A program made the translations under genes and the position numbers. DNA of 39,156 nucleotides from a virus: IMG/VR virus record IMGVR_UViG_3300033233_000090, positions 1-39,156 of that record. One strand, given 5' to 3'. Of the stretch, positions 1 to 7,792 are shown piece by piece (the stretch's first letter is position 1; each line of letters opens with the position of its first letter). The notes under the pieces are model-generated. The model saw only the letters and a list, made by a program, of their open reading frames with translations. It searched no databases and was not told the DNA's origin.

Positions 1-693
1 TCCAGTTATTTTTTCAATAGGCACTACAATGTCACCTGCGTTTAACTCGCTCGAATTATAAGCACCACTCTTCTGCGTGGCATCAAACAATACACCAAAC
101 GGACTGAAGAAGTTCGCCACATAATCCGTGATAAGCGGTCTCGTTCCTGTAGGAACCTTTTGCACTGTTGCGCCTGTACAGAAATAGAATTTGTCGTTGT
201 TTGTTTCAAAGAATAACTTAATCATTTTAGGACTGTTAATTTTTCTTACAAGATTTCTATAGTTCGAGTTTTTTGTGCTTCCATCAAAATGTCCATTTAA
301 AGCGATTGTGATGCTTGATTTTATTGGTGATGTGAATCCTAAGAATGTGAAATAATAAGGCAGGTTTCTTTGGTCCACAAACTTTGTCGTTCCAAACTCC
401 ACGCTGTTTGGATTATAAGGAAACACCATGGTTGCTGCAACTCTTCCGCCAGTATCTGCAGTCGTTCCTTCACTACTTCCAGTGTTTGAATAAGTGAAAG
501 TTGTTGAATTCGTAACTGTGACAGAAACATCTGCAGCGTTGTATCCTGTGCCTCCAAGACCTGTAATGGTGACCGTGTCGCCAGTGATTAAACCATGTGC
601 TTCGTTTACTATGATTGTAGCGACATTACTCCCGTTCCTGGCCCTTGAAACAGTCACGAGCCCTTCATAATATTCAAGTTTTAAATTACTCAT
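1..693 (-). CDS. Distal-tail-like structural protein, 3' part missing (runs off left edge)
   Basis: Open frame from an ATG at 693 to the window edge, at least 231 residues. Its ATG overlaps the stop of the tape-measure gene as ATGA, so it is translationally coupled to it. The N-terminus (SNLKLEYYEGLVTVSRA) is followed by a small beta domain of the type seen inserted in phage structural proteins (HGLITGDTVTITGL, about residues 36-80). The second half (FVDQRNLPYYFTFLGF, KMIKLFFETNNDKFYF) has the beta-rich look of distal tail (Dit) proteins. Position directly after the tape measure supports a Dit role. No motif is decisive, so the name is inference from order and general appearance. Confidence 0.6.
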   Translation of the reverse strand, partial: MSNLKLEYYEGLVTVSRARNGSNVATIIVNEAHGLITGDTVTITGLGGTGYNAADVSVTVTNSTTFTYSNTGSSEGTTADTGGRVAATMVFPYNPNSVEFGTTKFVDQRNLPYYFTFLGFTSPIKSSITIALNGHFDGSTKNSNYRNLVRKINSPKMIKLFFETNNDKFYFCTGATVQKVPTGTRPLITDYVANFFSPFGVLFDATQKSGAYNSSELNAGDIVVPIEKITG

Positions 694-1502
694 CTCGGCA
701 CCCCAGTTGCAGTTGCAAGCGTAGTCTCTTTAGAATCCAATTTTTGACCTACCCATTGGAAGAAATCAATAATCGCATTTACTCCAACAGTGAGTCCATA
801 TCCTGCAGGTGATGTTTTAGGATCATTACCACCTATCTCAACTTTTCCTTCACTTGCTTTCATTGTTTCTGCAAAGACACCGTATTTCAATTTATCAGCA
901 TCCGATGTTTTAGGCACAAGTTTCTCAACAGCTTGTGAAGTCAAATCACCGGCAATGTATCCGAGTGCTGCACCAAGAAGCATACCTTGAAGTCCAAATG
1001 GTGCGCCAAGTTTAATACCGAGAGCTACGCCTGCCGTTTTTGGAATAATGTTTTTAATCTCATCCCATTGACCGCTTATTAAACTTCCAAGATCTGAAAG
1101 ACTTTGACCGACACTTGTAGCAACATTTGAAACAGTAGAATCATTATCAAGAAGTGCTTTGTTAAAATCTTGTATAAGATTATTCACTCCTTCAAAAGCC
1201 GGCTTAAACTGTGTTCCTAAAGTATTGCTTAATTGAAGCGTACTGACTTGTATTCTTGCAAAAGTAGAAGCGAGCACGGGGCTTTTTGAAGCGAGAGCAA
1301 TTAATCCGGCCAGACCTGCGCTTCCTATTAGCATTAAATGATTTGCGATAGCTTTAGTTGAGTCGCCGACTTTCTTTGAAGGTCCATCAATTTGATTAAA
1401 CTGATTTTCAATGTTGCTTAAAGAATTCGCAATCCGATTTATACCGTCAAGTATTGGATCTTCATCAATGCTTCCTGTTATGTTAAGTTCGCCTACATCC
1501 AT
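690..1502 (-). CDS. Short tape-measure protein
   Basis: 270 residues. N-terminal half is helical with many small and amide residues (ILDGINRIANSLSNIENQFNQI). Two hydrophobic glycine/alanine-rich segments follow (about residues 55-75 and 155-185), typical of tape-measure proteins that later insert in a membrane. It directly follows the tail-assembly chaperone and its frameshift product and precedes the distal-tail gene, which is the conserved siphovirus order. At roughly 1.5 angstrom per residue it would set a tail of only about 40 nm, much shorter than usual. Role is assigned mainly from order and composition. Confidence 0.75.
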   Translation of the reverse strand: MDVGELNITGSIDEDPILDGINRIANSLSNIENQFNQIDGPSKKVGDSTKAIANHLMLIGSAGLAGLIALASKSPVLASTFARIQVSTLQLSNTLGTQFKPAFEGVNNLIQDFNKALLDNDSTVSNVATSVGQSLSDLGSLISGQWDEIKNIIPKTAGVALGIKLGAPFGLQGMLLGAALGYIAGDLTSQAVEKLVPKTSDADKLKYGVFAETMKASEGKVEIGGNDPKTSPAGYGLTVGVNAIIDFFQWVGQKLDSKETTLATATGVPR

Positions 1503-1504
1503 TT

Positions 1505-1753
1505 TTATTTCCTCTGAATCAAAGCCATTGCTTCTCTTATCTTCTGCTCGTGAGCCATATCATCTTGTCTCTGTTTCTGGATATCTTTAATCTTTCCCTC
1601 GAATTCTCTGCAAAAATCGAGGTCTTCACTTAAACACTTCCTGAACTCGTATGGGCTGCATATTCCTTTAATCCAGGCCTCGCCCATCTGAATATATATC
1701 ATATCTGCGCTTGACAGATTTAATATATTATCATTTAGTGCTTGGATTATTCT
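1505..1753 (-). CDS. Tail assembly chaperone, -1 frameshift extension
   Basis: This frame is open from the poly-A slippery run (1753-1762) of the upstream chaperone gene to a stop at 1505. It gives an 82-residue extension (RIIQALNDNILNLSSADM then IYIQMGEAWIKGICSPYEF). It lies exactly in the -1 frame relative to the upstream gene and has no good start of its own; the first ATG (1702) lacks a Shine-Dalgarno. This is the G/GT arrangement of siphoviruses, where a minor fraction of ribosomes slips and makes a fusion (about 207 residues here) that recruits tape measure and tube proteins. The C-terminus is a charged helix (KDIQKQRQDDMAHEQKIREA). Confidence 0.75.
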   Translation of the reverse strand, partial: RIIQALNDNILNLSSADMIYIQMGEAWIKGICSPYEFRKCLSEDLDFCREFEGKIKDIQKQRQDDMAHEQKIREAMALIQRK

Positions 1754-2127
1754 TTTTTTTTTGAATTCTTTGAAGCGTCTATTTTCTTCATCAGTTCTTC
1801 ATAAATTCTTGGTTGAAGTTTCCTGAATAAAGCGTCTTTGTCAGCGTTATTGTATTCGCTGTAAGATTTCTCAATTTTAGTGATCTCTTTCAGTTCCTCA
1901 TTTGAAAAAGGCACTGATACGATGTTTCTTAATTTGCAAAGAGAAAGTTTTCCAAGATTCTGTTTCTTTGAAACAACTTTAACACCATCTCTTGTCTCTT
2001 CAACATCGTCATAATAATCATTAGCCCAATCAAGCTCGTCACCGCTTGTCGTCGGTTTGTATTTGAAAACTTGTCCTTGAACTTCTATCTCTTTCACTTC
2101 TTCATCTGTAAAAAAATTGTTTACCAT
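1747..2127 (-). CDS. Tail assembly chaperone (G-like)
   Basis: 126 residues from the ATG at 2127, chosen because GGGGGAG lies 4-5 nt upstream; a further TTG at 2145 would overlap the tail-tube stop and has no such site. The protein is acidic and helical (FFTDEEVKEIEVQGQVFKYK). It ends in a lysine run encoded by ten consecutive A residues (minus strand of 1753-1762) just before the stop. Position between tube protein and tape measure and the slippery run identify it as the tail assembly chaperone. The -1 product adds the 82-residue extension described separately. Confidence 0.75.
   Translation of the reverse strand: MVNNFFTDEEVKEIEVQGQVFKYKPTTSGDELDWANDYYDDVEETRDGVKVVSKKQNLGKLSLCKLRNIVSVPFSNEELKEITKIEKSYSEYNNADKDALFRKLQPRIYEELMKKIDASKNSKKKE
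1753..1762 (-). promoter_or_regulatory. Slippery A10 run for -1 ribosomal frameshift
   Basis: Ten A residues on the coding strand occur at codons Lys-Lys-Lys, two codons before the stop of the chaperone frame. A -1 shift here enters an open frame of 82 codons encoding the extension. Placement at the end of the G-like gene matches the known siphovirus frameshift site. Confidence 0.7.
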
Positions 2128-2138
2128 TTTCTCCCCCT

Positions 2139-3104
2139 TCACCAATTCACTATTGCATCGATAGCCACCGGAACGACTCCTATTGCTGTGAACACGAAGT
2201 CACCCGTGTTTATTCCATCGATGTTTGTACCTGCCATAGGCACTGGCTCGACATACATTCCTGAAAGAGTCAGCGTCAACTTATTATTTGCAGTTTGTTG
2301 AAACACAATTGTGTTCGTTCCACTTAAAGCTGCAGCTGCTTCCCAAAGTGTTGTGTATGTAGTGCCTAAAAGATTCAGGTTTAATCTACCGGTGATTTTG
2401 AAAACTGTAGCGATAGGTGTTCCGATTGTTCTATCAAGACTTGTGTTTGCGTATCTTGAATCGTTGTTATTTATTCCTTCACTAAAAGTTATCTCCCCAT
2501 TGTTGATTGTTACAACTGCTGCACTATTAAGAGTTATTAATGCGTGCCTGTACTGGAAAGGATCAGCTGTGTCTGTGAAAGTTCCTGCTTCAAGACTTGC
2601 AGGTGTCGTGTAGTTTTGACAAAGAATCTTTTCAGTGCATGTCATGAATCCGTCGCTTCCTTGACCGCTTGCTTTAGCCCATGATATCGTGAGTTCTTTT
2701 CCAACATTACCAGTTGTTAAGAAAATCATGTTATCTGAACTGTGTCTCATAGCCCACTCTGCAGCGAAGCTTTTAAGAGTGTTCCCGATTGAAAGAGTGT
2801 GCGTGTAAGGATTCCCTCCTGTCTCGGAATCAATGGTGAAATAATATTTTAGTCTGTGCCAGTTCGTTGGATTATATTTAAGCGTGTAATCCAAACTAAG
2901 CGGTCCGGCGACCATTTTGTCAAGAACTCTATTATCTGCACCTGAACTTTTTACCTCTTGAAATCCTTGAGTGAAGTTCGGAGTGACTTCAATATTTACT
3001 CCAGGACACCTTGCTGTTGCAAAACTCGGTGCTGTTCCATAAACTGATTCTTCGATTGAAATGAAGCGTTCTCTTATTCCTAATAATCCTTCTGTTGTTG
3101 CCAT
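2139..3104 (-). CDS. Major tail tube protein
   Basis: 321 residues. The long beta-rich sequence (SGADNRVLDKMVAGPLSLDY, LKYNPTNWHRLKYYF, AEWAMRHSSDNMIFLTTGNV) has the character of siphovirus tail tube proteins. The C-terminal part (about 215-320: TGRLNLNLLGTTYTTLWEAA, KLTLTLSGMYVEPV) looks like a second sheet of the tube fold. It forms the tube polymerising around the tape measure. Tail terminator upstream (3 nt gap) and chaperone downstream fix its role. Shine-Dalgarno GAGGT precedes the ATG. Confidence 0.8.
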   Translation of the reverse strand: MATTEGLLGIRERFISIEESVYGTAPSFATARCPGVNIEVTPNFTQGFQEVKSSGADNRVLDKMVAGPLSLDYTLKYNPTNWHRLKYYFTIDSETGGNPYTHTLSIGNTLKSFAAEWAMRHSSDNMIFLTTGNVGKELTISWAKASGQGSDGFMTCTEKILCQNYTTPASLEAGTFTDTADPFQYRHALITLNSAAVVTINNGEITFSEGINNNDSRYANTSLDRTIGTPIATVFKITGRLNLNLLGTTYTTLWEAAAALSGTNTIVFQQTANNKLTLTLSGMYVEPVPMAGTNIDGINTGDFVFTAIGVVPVAIDAIVNW

Positions 3105-3106
3105 TT

Positions 3107-3808
3107 TTATACCTCGATTCTCCCCATTTGAAGGGTTTTAAAATTGACTTCCACTATTGTGTGAAATGCCTGAAACTCCTCGCTGAAAGGCGCAACTCTT
3201 GGGCCTGAGATTGGAGTGTAATTGTAAAGAACAGGAATCAAGTCGCTTTCATAGTCTTCAAATGATTTAATGATTTGATTCCCAAAATACCTTGTAAGGT
3301 AAGTATTCGCATATTTCCTGTTGCTTATTGTTGCGACATAGTTGTGTTTGCACCATATATCAATTTGAAGTACAGGACTGCTTTCTGTTTGTGCTGTGTA
3401 TTGTCCCATTCTTTTTCCAGGAGCAGACACGCAAAAGATACTTATTCTTGGAAAACTTGTCGTTGACAATTCGCTGTCAGGTTTGTCTGAATAAATCCAG
3501 TTAGAAGTTCCTTGTTTATATGTGATTGCAACTGCGTCGCTTAAAGTCAGTGCTGTGTAGAAAATTATTGTTTGTGCTTGATAATCCCAGTAATAATCCT
3601 GCCATTTAGTCTTTGAAGTTCCGTTTACAGTTAATCCGGTAATCACTGCAGCAGTTCCAACAGTTGGTGTTAATGTGATAACAGTCTGCCCAGCAGTTGC
3701 GGTTATGTTCTCTGTTCTGGAAGCTTCTGCCCTTGCTCTTGGATCCGTGAGTCTTGCTCGTAAGAAATCAGTGATTATATCTTCAGGATCTAAATAATAA
3801 GTTGTCAT
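3107..3808 (-). CDS. Tail terminator / completion-like protein with inserted beta domain
   Basis: 233 residues. The N-terminus (YYLDPEDIITDFLRARLTDP) and C-terminus (SEEFQAFHTIVEVNFKTLQM) resemble tail terminator proteins. Between them (about 32-98) sits a beta domain (GQTVITLTPTVGTAAVITGL ... AQTIIFYTALTLSDAVAITY) resembling two domains in the connector gene at 4748-5911. Located between the HK97 gp10-like gene and the tail tube gene, where the terminator is normally found. Its promoter-like motif lies about 90 nt upstream, giving a long hairpin-rich leader. Confidence 0.65.
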   Translation of the reverse strand: MTTYYLDPEDIITDFLRARLTDPRARAEASRTENITATAGQTVITLTPTVGTAAVITGLTVNGTSKTKWQDYYWDYQAQTIIFYTALTLSDAVAITYKQGTSNWIYSDKPDSELSTTSFPRISIFCVSAPGKRMGQYTAQTESSPVLQIDIWCKHNYVATISNRKYANTYLTRYFGNQIIKSFEDYESDLIPVLYNYTPISGPRVAPFSEEFQAFHTIVEVNFKTLQMGRIEV

Positions 3809-3815
3809 AGCCTTT

Positions 3816-3860
3816 TTATCCTCTTGGATTATTAAACTTTATCCTTCCTCTTGGAAGCAT
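3816..3860 (-). CDS. Possible 14-residue leader peptide
   Basis: ATG at 3860 opens a 14-codon frame (MLPRGRIKFNNPRG) ending 8 nt before the tail-terminator ATG, inside the leader downstream of the 3900-3913 promoter motif. The frame also reads sensibly upstream of the ATG (IHQGILYQDYL) to a stop, without another standard start. It could be a real mini-gene or merely the coding appearance of two small hairpins (CC-AAGA-GG twice). Weak. Confidence 0.25.
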   Translation of the reverse strand: MLPRGRIKFNNPRG

Positions 3861-3890
3861 CAAGTAATCTTGATAAAGTATTCCTTGATG
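3816..3890 (-). promoter_or_regulatory. Hairpin-rich leader of tail terminator/tube operon
   Basis: The minus-strand leader holds CATCAAG...CTTGATG (arms 3884-3890 and 3858-3864), then TTCC-AAGA-GGAA (3845-3856) and ATCC-AAGA-GGAT (3818-3829). The last overlaps the AGAGGAT Shine-Dalgarno. It may tune translation of the tail genes. Confidence 0.4.
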
Positions 3891-3899
3891 TATAGTTTA

Positions 3900-3913
3900 T
3901 TTAAACACAGCTA
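3900..3913 (-). promoter_or_regulatory. Late promoter motif, copy 1
   Basis: Minus strand TAGCTGTGTTTAAATA, one mismatch to the other four copies. Its first three bases are the TAG stop of the gene at 3911-4345. Distance to the next start (3808) is about 92 nt, unlike the 25-30 nt at the other copies. Confidence 0.55.
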
Positions 3914-4345
3914 TTTTTCAGAAAAAACCTGTTTTTTATAGATAGGATACCAATAATTCAATACCTCATGAAATGCTGGACGCATGAACGGGTGCGCCGT
4001 GATACCCTCCTTGGCTATCTTAGCCCGAATAGCCCAACCAATCGCAGGGTCCCCAAGCTTACGCCCTGCCCATTCTTGAAGCGGTTTAATAGGCGCATAA
4101 AACGGTCTGGTACCGTATTCAAGCGCAGCACTTTGAGGCGCATGACTTGTTATAATGTAATGGTTGGACAGGATTTCAGGATAAATAGTAATCTTCTGCC
4201 TCAAGTCACCTCTATCAAAAGGTGCGTTTCTTATAGCGAGCTCTTCCATCTTGAACATTGACATCATAAGAACTTTCCTGGCTCGCTTAATTGTTTCTTC
4301 ACTTCCTTTATCGAAACCGGAAACTTTAACTCTGAATTTTAACAT
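3911..4345 (-). CDS. HK97 gp10-like neck / head-tail joining protein
   Basis: 144 residues from ATG 4345, chosen for GAGGTG 6 nt upstream; a TTG at 4357 is the only earlier start. Contains the recognisable gp10-like pattern: helical N-terminus, NAPFDRGDLRQKI, SAALEYGTRPFYAP, then HPFMRPAFHE near the C-terminus. These proteins act at the neck between head-closure and tail terminator. Overlap and spacing with the upstream gene indicate one operon of connector genes. Confidence 0.75.
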   Translation of the reverse strand: MLKFRVKVSGFDKGSEETIKRARKVLMMSMFKMEELAIRNAPFDRGDLRQKITIYPEILSNHYIITSHAPQSAALEYGTRPFYAPIKPLQEWAGRKLGDPAIGWAIRAKIAKEGITAHPFMRPAFHEVLNYWYPIYKKQVFSEK

Positions 4346-4353
4346 CAGACACC

Positions 4354-4737
4354 TCAAATAAGTTTTATAATGAATCCTCTATAAGTTAAAGCACCTTGTA
4401 TCTGTTCGCCTTCAATAGTAGAAATCACGATGTAATCTTTAGAATCATAAGTGATAGTGTCGTGAATTCCGATGTCTGCAGAGTATTCAACGAACAACAT
4501 GCCGTCTCCAACTTCGACATTTCCAAGATTATTATTCAATAAATCGTACTTTGTCACCCATTGGATGTCTGCAAGATAAGTCTCCGTCGCAGTTGACTCC
4601 GCAGTTATTCTTTCCATAGCATCCTTTGTTTCAGTCGTCCTCGTCCTGACAATAGAAGTAGCGAAGTCTTGCAAGTATTTCCTAAAATTATCCCTTATTT
4701 GCGCCGAGAAACTTCCAACCGTTCTTTGAGTAACCAT
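4354..4737 (-). CDS. Head-closure-like connector protein
   Basis: 127 residues from ATG 4737 with GAGGT upstream. N-terminal helix (FSAQIRDNFRKYLQDFATSI), then a beta-rich half (GDGMLFVEYSADIGIHDTIT, YIVISTIEGEQIQGALTYRG) as in head-closure/stopper proteins. Lies between the adaptor-like gene and the gp10-like gene, the usual head-closure position. No catalytic features; assignment by order and fold impression. Confidence 0.55.
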   Translation of the reverse strand: MVTQRTVGSFSAQIRDNFRKYLQDFATSIVRTRTTETKDAMERITAESTATETYLADIQWVTKYDLLNNNLGNVEVGDGMLFVEYSADIGIHDTITYDSKDYIVISTIEGEQIQGALTYRGFIIKLI

Positions 4738-4747
4738 AATAATACCT

Positions 4748-5911
4748 CTACGCACACGCGTATCTGCTTCCGAGATCTTCCGTTACTTTTTCGATTCTCG
4801 CATTAAGCTGATTGATGACTTCACGAACATTCACATAAACCTCTCCAATCGAAATGGTTTTTCTACCAATCGTGTAAGAAGTGACATCCTTGTATGATCC
4901 ACCGCTTATGTTCACCATTGACATTAATCCACCGATTAAAGCCGCGAGTTCCTGCACATGGTCAGGCACCGTTGAGTATCCGTGAAGATAAGTAACTTTG
5001 ACATTCATTTTTCCGTTTGGAATCGTTGTGTTGAATATTAACCTGGACTCGTTCTTCTCGTCGTCAATTACGAGTCGATAATCTGCAGAGTCAAGTGTTT
5101 TGTCTGTTGCACCTGTTCTGTCCAAGAAAAGAATTGAAGTAATAGAAATTATTCCCCTATATTTCAGTTGCACTTCTTGAAGTTGCTCAATCTGTGTTCC
5201 GAATGGCTCGTCTGTTTGAGGATATCCACTGTCGTAACCGTCAAAGTATTCAACAGCACTTGTTGATAGTCCCCAGTAATTATTTGTAGCTTTCTCTGTT
5301 TCCTTTGTTGCACCAGGAAGAAAACTGCTTAAAACAGAATCCGACATCTTCGGGCAATAAACATAATTCGCGTAAATAATTTTAGCGTTGGCTTTCATTA
5401 CGCCTGCAGCGGTTAAAGTGATAAGCCCTTGGTCTTTTCTAATCGAGTAATCAATTGTTTCAATAAGAGTTGTTAAGACATTACTTCCACTTGTAGCGAC
5501 TTGAATACTATAACTTCCTGTGATGACATTCCCGAAGTCCAAGTCATAACTCGTCGCGCTGCCGTTTCCAGTTCCCAAGTTCTCGCTGTAAACCTCAACA
5601 CCGATACCTGAAGCTCTAATAATTTGAAGCGTAGTCGTATAATATTGACCGAGAACAGAAGAATTGTCGTTTGTAAAATAATCAAGAGCAATTGCCTGGC
5701 TGTCCCAAACCTCAGTTAAGAAAGTGACTGTATTCGTGTTAACATCAAAAGTGAAGTCTGTGCCGCTTTGAAGAATCGCACTTGCTCGAAGGATTTGCAT
5801 CTGGGCCAAAATAGCGTCAGCGTTTACAAGAGTGTAAGTTCTGTTAGAAGTCCCATCAGTTCCTGTTAAAGACGCGCCGGTGATTAATTCGCTTCTTGGA
5901 GTGTATACCAT
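4748..5911 (-). CDS. Head-tail adaptor-like protein with two inserted beta domains
   Basis: 387 residues from ATG 5911 (AAGGAAAG just upstream). A GTG at 5944 lies inside the promoter motif and is not a plausible start. Two beta domains lie near residues 20-75 (TYTLVNADA ... TFDVNTNTVTFLTEVWDSQA) and 110-185 (SYDLDFGNVITGSYSIQV ... GLITLTAAGVMKANAKIIY). The rest (220-387), with RGIISITSILFLDRTGATDK and a helical C-terminus (VREVINQLNARIEKV), resembles a connector. Probably the portal-proximal adaptor with surface decorations. First gene of a late block with its own promoter motif. Confidence 0.6.
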   Translation of the reverse strand: MVYTPRSELITGASLTGTDGTSNRTYTLVNADAILAQMQILRASAILQSGTDFTFDVNTNTVTFLTEVWDSQAIALDYFTNDNSSVLGQYYTTTLQIIRASGIGVEVYSENLGTGNGSATSYDLDFGNVITGSYSIQVATSGSNVLTTLIETIDYSIRKDQGLITLTAAGVMKANAKIIYANYVYCPKMSDSVLSSFLPGATKETEKATNNYWGLSTSAVEYFDGYDSGYPQTDEPFGTQIEQLQEVQLKYRGIISITSILFLDRTGATDKTLDSADYRLVIDDEKNESRLIFNTTIPNGKMNVKVTYLHGYSTVPDHVQELAALIGGLMSMVNISGGSYKDVTSYTIGRKTISIGEVYVNVREVINQLNARIEKVTEDLGSRYACA

Positions 5912-5935
5912 TCTTTCCTTTTTTGTTTTGATATT

Positions 5936-5949
5936 TTTAAACACAACTA
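5936..5949 (-). promoter_or_regulatory. Late promoter motif, copy 2
   Basis: Minus strand TAGTTGTGTTTAAAAATA, starting just after the TAA of the upstream gene. The TTTAAA core is about 25 nt before ATG 5911, fitting an archaeal TATA box with a very short leader. Confidence 0.65.
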
Positions 5950-5950
5950 A

Positions 5951-6427
5951 TTAAGACAAGCACTCAGATATCTTGCAACCAGTTGTTTTGTCACATATGC
6001 ATTTAATAACTGGAGGTTTCTCTTTGTAAGTAATGTTATAAACAGTTCCTGCAATGCTTATCTGTTGAGATTTATCAACTTCAATTTTGTCGCCTGCAGC
6101 AATGATTTTAATATTATCTTCAGTATATTTTGATTCATCAACAGGGTTCACAACGACATCTGTCTCTGATAAATTATTTAACTTAAGCCATTCTCTTGTC
6201 GGAATCCATTTACCTTTAGTACACACACTTGACTTCTCTGTTCCATTAACAGTCCAGTAAGCAGTAACATTTGTCGAGCTTAGCTTCTCAAATATTCCTG
6301 TTACATTATTTGAAGTGCAAGTAACTGCTGCGTCAAGTTGTTCAGGTGATAAAAGAACATACCCGACAGAGCCACCTGTAATTGCAATGATGACTCCGAT
6401 TATTCCATAAATTATTTTATTATCCAT
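5951..6427 (-). CDS. Membrane-anchored small extracellular protein
   Basis: 158 residues from ATG 6427; the longer frame upstream overlaps the previous gene and is rejected. Residues 4-26 are a single hydrophobic segment (KIIYGIIGVIIAITGGSVGY) acting as signal anchor. The ectodomain has N-X-S/T sequons (NNVTG, TNVTAYWTVNGT, NNLSET, YNITY) and a C-terminal cysteine cluster (IKCICDKTTGCKISECLS), likely disulfides or a metal site. Starts 2 nt after the secreted lectin-like gene, so the two are co-expressed. Function unknown; probably displayed outside the cell. Confidence 0.65.
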   Translation of the reverse strand: MDNKIIYGIIGVIIAITGGSVGYVLLSPEQLDAAVTCTSNNVTGIFEKLSSTNVTAYWTVNGTEKSSVCTKGKWIPTREWLKLNNLSETDVVVNPVDESKYTEDNIKIIAAGDKIEVDKSQQISIAGTVYNITYKEKPPVIKCICDKTTGCKISECLS

Positions 6428-6429
6428 TT

Positions 6430-7497
6430 TTAGCTCAAGCTTGAAACCGAGTAGCACTGGTTTCCATTTGTTGAAATGTTTCTTATATAATATCCTGTAG
6501 TGTATTGAATACATTGGCATCCAAGATTATAAGTATTAGATGTTGATGTAGCTGTGGAATAAAAGTCAAGATTTTTAGTTATAGGTGTTGAATCATTCAT
6601 ATAAACATATCCTGAACTTGAAAATTTACTTGTGGTGTTATAATAACTTGCAACTGGAAGATAATAAGTTGCATTTGTTAAATCAGCGAAAATTGCACCG
6701 CCAGTTGCATTGCTGACTGCGGTTTTTAAAATACTCGCACCTTGACTTGATAAAAGTGTTATGTTAGCATTTGCAAATGCTGTGCCATTATAAGTGACAT
6801 TAATTATTATGGTGTAATTTGTGGTAACTACTGGATTACCACAAGCCCATCCAACTGTAGCATAATCACATATTTCTACATTGTCTATTAAGTGAATATC
6901 ATTTGTTGTTGATTGATAAATCATTTCTTGAATGTCAGTTCCTGCACACGCATTGGTTATGTTTTGTGGAAATTCAATATAAGAGCCATTAATATTATAC
7001 CATCTTATTCCATATTTATGATTATCATTATCTATAAAAAATTTTAAATCCATCCAAGTTTTATTGACATTAGCTGTGCCTGAAATTGAAGAAACATTTG
7101 TGTTAAGCCAAGCATAATAACCATATTGTCCAGTTGTTGGATAACCGAAGTTTAAACCTCCACAATCACTCCCACCTTGTGTGATTAATGTTGGCTGAAC
7201 TGCGTCATTCCAAGTTGGCGAATAAGCTACATAAAACCAAGTGCTTAAAACCCACTTGCCTGTTGATGGTATGGTATTATTCATTAATTTAGAGACAAAA
7301 GTTCCAGTTGATGGACACATTAATGAGTATGTTCCTGCATATACAATGCTTGTGTTTATTGAGCAGCCTGTATTCGTCCAGAGAGAAGAATTAATTGCAC
7401 CACTTTCAAAGTTATCATACATGACATCAGTAGCCATAACTTGAATACTAAGTGCTATCATAAAAATAATGATTAATATTGGTTTATTTAAATTCAT
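6430..7497 (-). CDS. Secreted lectin-like (concanavalin-type) surface protein
   Basis: 355 residues. A Sec-type signal peptide (residues 1-22, KPILIIIFMIALSIQVMA) is followed by a concanavalin-like beta-sandwich opening (DVMYDNFESGAINSSLWTN; about 23-215). Then comes a carboxypeptidase-regulatory/PEGA-like Ig fold (YTIIINVTYNGTAFANANIT, about 225-300) and a cysteine-containing tail (NLGCQCIQY). Many N-X-S/T sequons indicate archaeal N-glycosylation. Its start overlaps the YkgJ-like gene by 14 nt. Likely a cell-surface or glycan-binding protein; whether it joins the virion is unknown. Confidence 0.65.
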   Translation of the reverse strand: MNLNKPILIIIFMIALSIQVMATDVMYDNFESGAINSSLWTNTGCSINTSIVYAGTYSLMCPSTGTFVSKLMNNTIPSTGKWVLSTWFYVAYSPTWNDAVQPTLITQGGSDCGGLNFGYPTTGQYGYYAWLNTNVSSISGTANVNKTWMDLKFFIDNDNHKYGIRWYNINGSYIEFPQNITNACAGTDIQEMIYQSTTNDIHLIDNVEICDYATVGWACGNPVVTTNYTIIINVTYNGTAFANANITLLSSQGASILKTAVSNATGGAIFADLTNATYYLPVASYYNTTSKFSSSGYVYMNDSTPITKNLDFYSTATSTSNTYNLGCQCIQYTTGYYIRNISTNGNQCYSVSSLS

Positions 7498-7789
7498 ATC
7501 CTTTACACCCTACAAGTTTTACTTCTAAATTATTAAGAGGACTATTCTTGCAATCAATTGGTCGTGAGTCACTGAAGTATCTGTCGCATTTCTTGTTTTT
7601 ATAATGAGGACACCTTTTTATTGGTTGAACATCCCAGCAACAATTCCCACAACTAACACAGTTGCCTATTCTTTTCTTTAATTGTCTTTTGATATAAAAA
7701 TTATACAAATGTGTTCTATGTAACAAGCCTTTGAAAATATTTAAAGTCAATTCCAAGAAATGATACTTTACAGTTTTTAAGTGCAACAT
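7484..7789 (-). CDS. YkgJ-like CxxCGxCC cysteine-cluster protein
   Basis: 101 residues. Contains GNCVSCGNCCWDVQPIKRCP (about 42-61) and further cysteines (KKCDRYF, PIDCKNSP, VGCKGYEF). This is the C-x2-C-G-x-C-C signature of the YkgJ family, which binds zinc or an iron-sulfur cluster; members are linked to metal-dependent modification or oxygen-sensitive chemistry. It lies inside a run of exported-protein genes, 3 nt after the fibre gene and overlapping the lectin-like gene. A role in modifying those proteins is possible but speculative. No signal peptide is visible. Confidence 0.6.
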   Translation of the reverse strand: MLHLKTVKYHFLELTLNIFKGLLHRTHLYNFYIKRQLKKRIGNCVSCGNCCWDVQPIKRCPHYKNKKCDRYFSDSRPIDCKNSPLNNLEVKLVGCKGYEFK

Positions 7790-7792
7790 TTC

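Noticed and set aside
5473-5691. 72-codon minus-strand frame within the adaptor-like gene
   Set aside because: Shadow frame; no start context and low-complexity translation.
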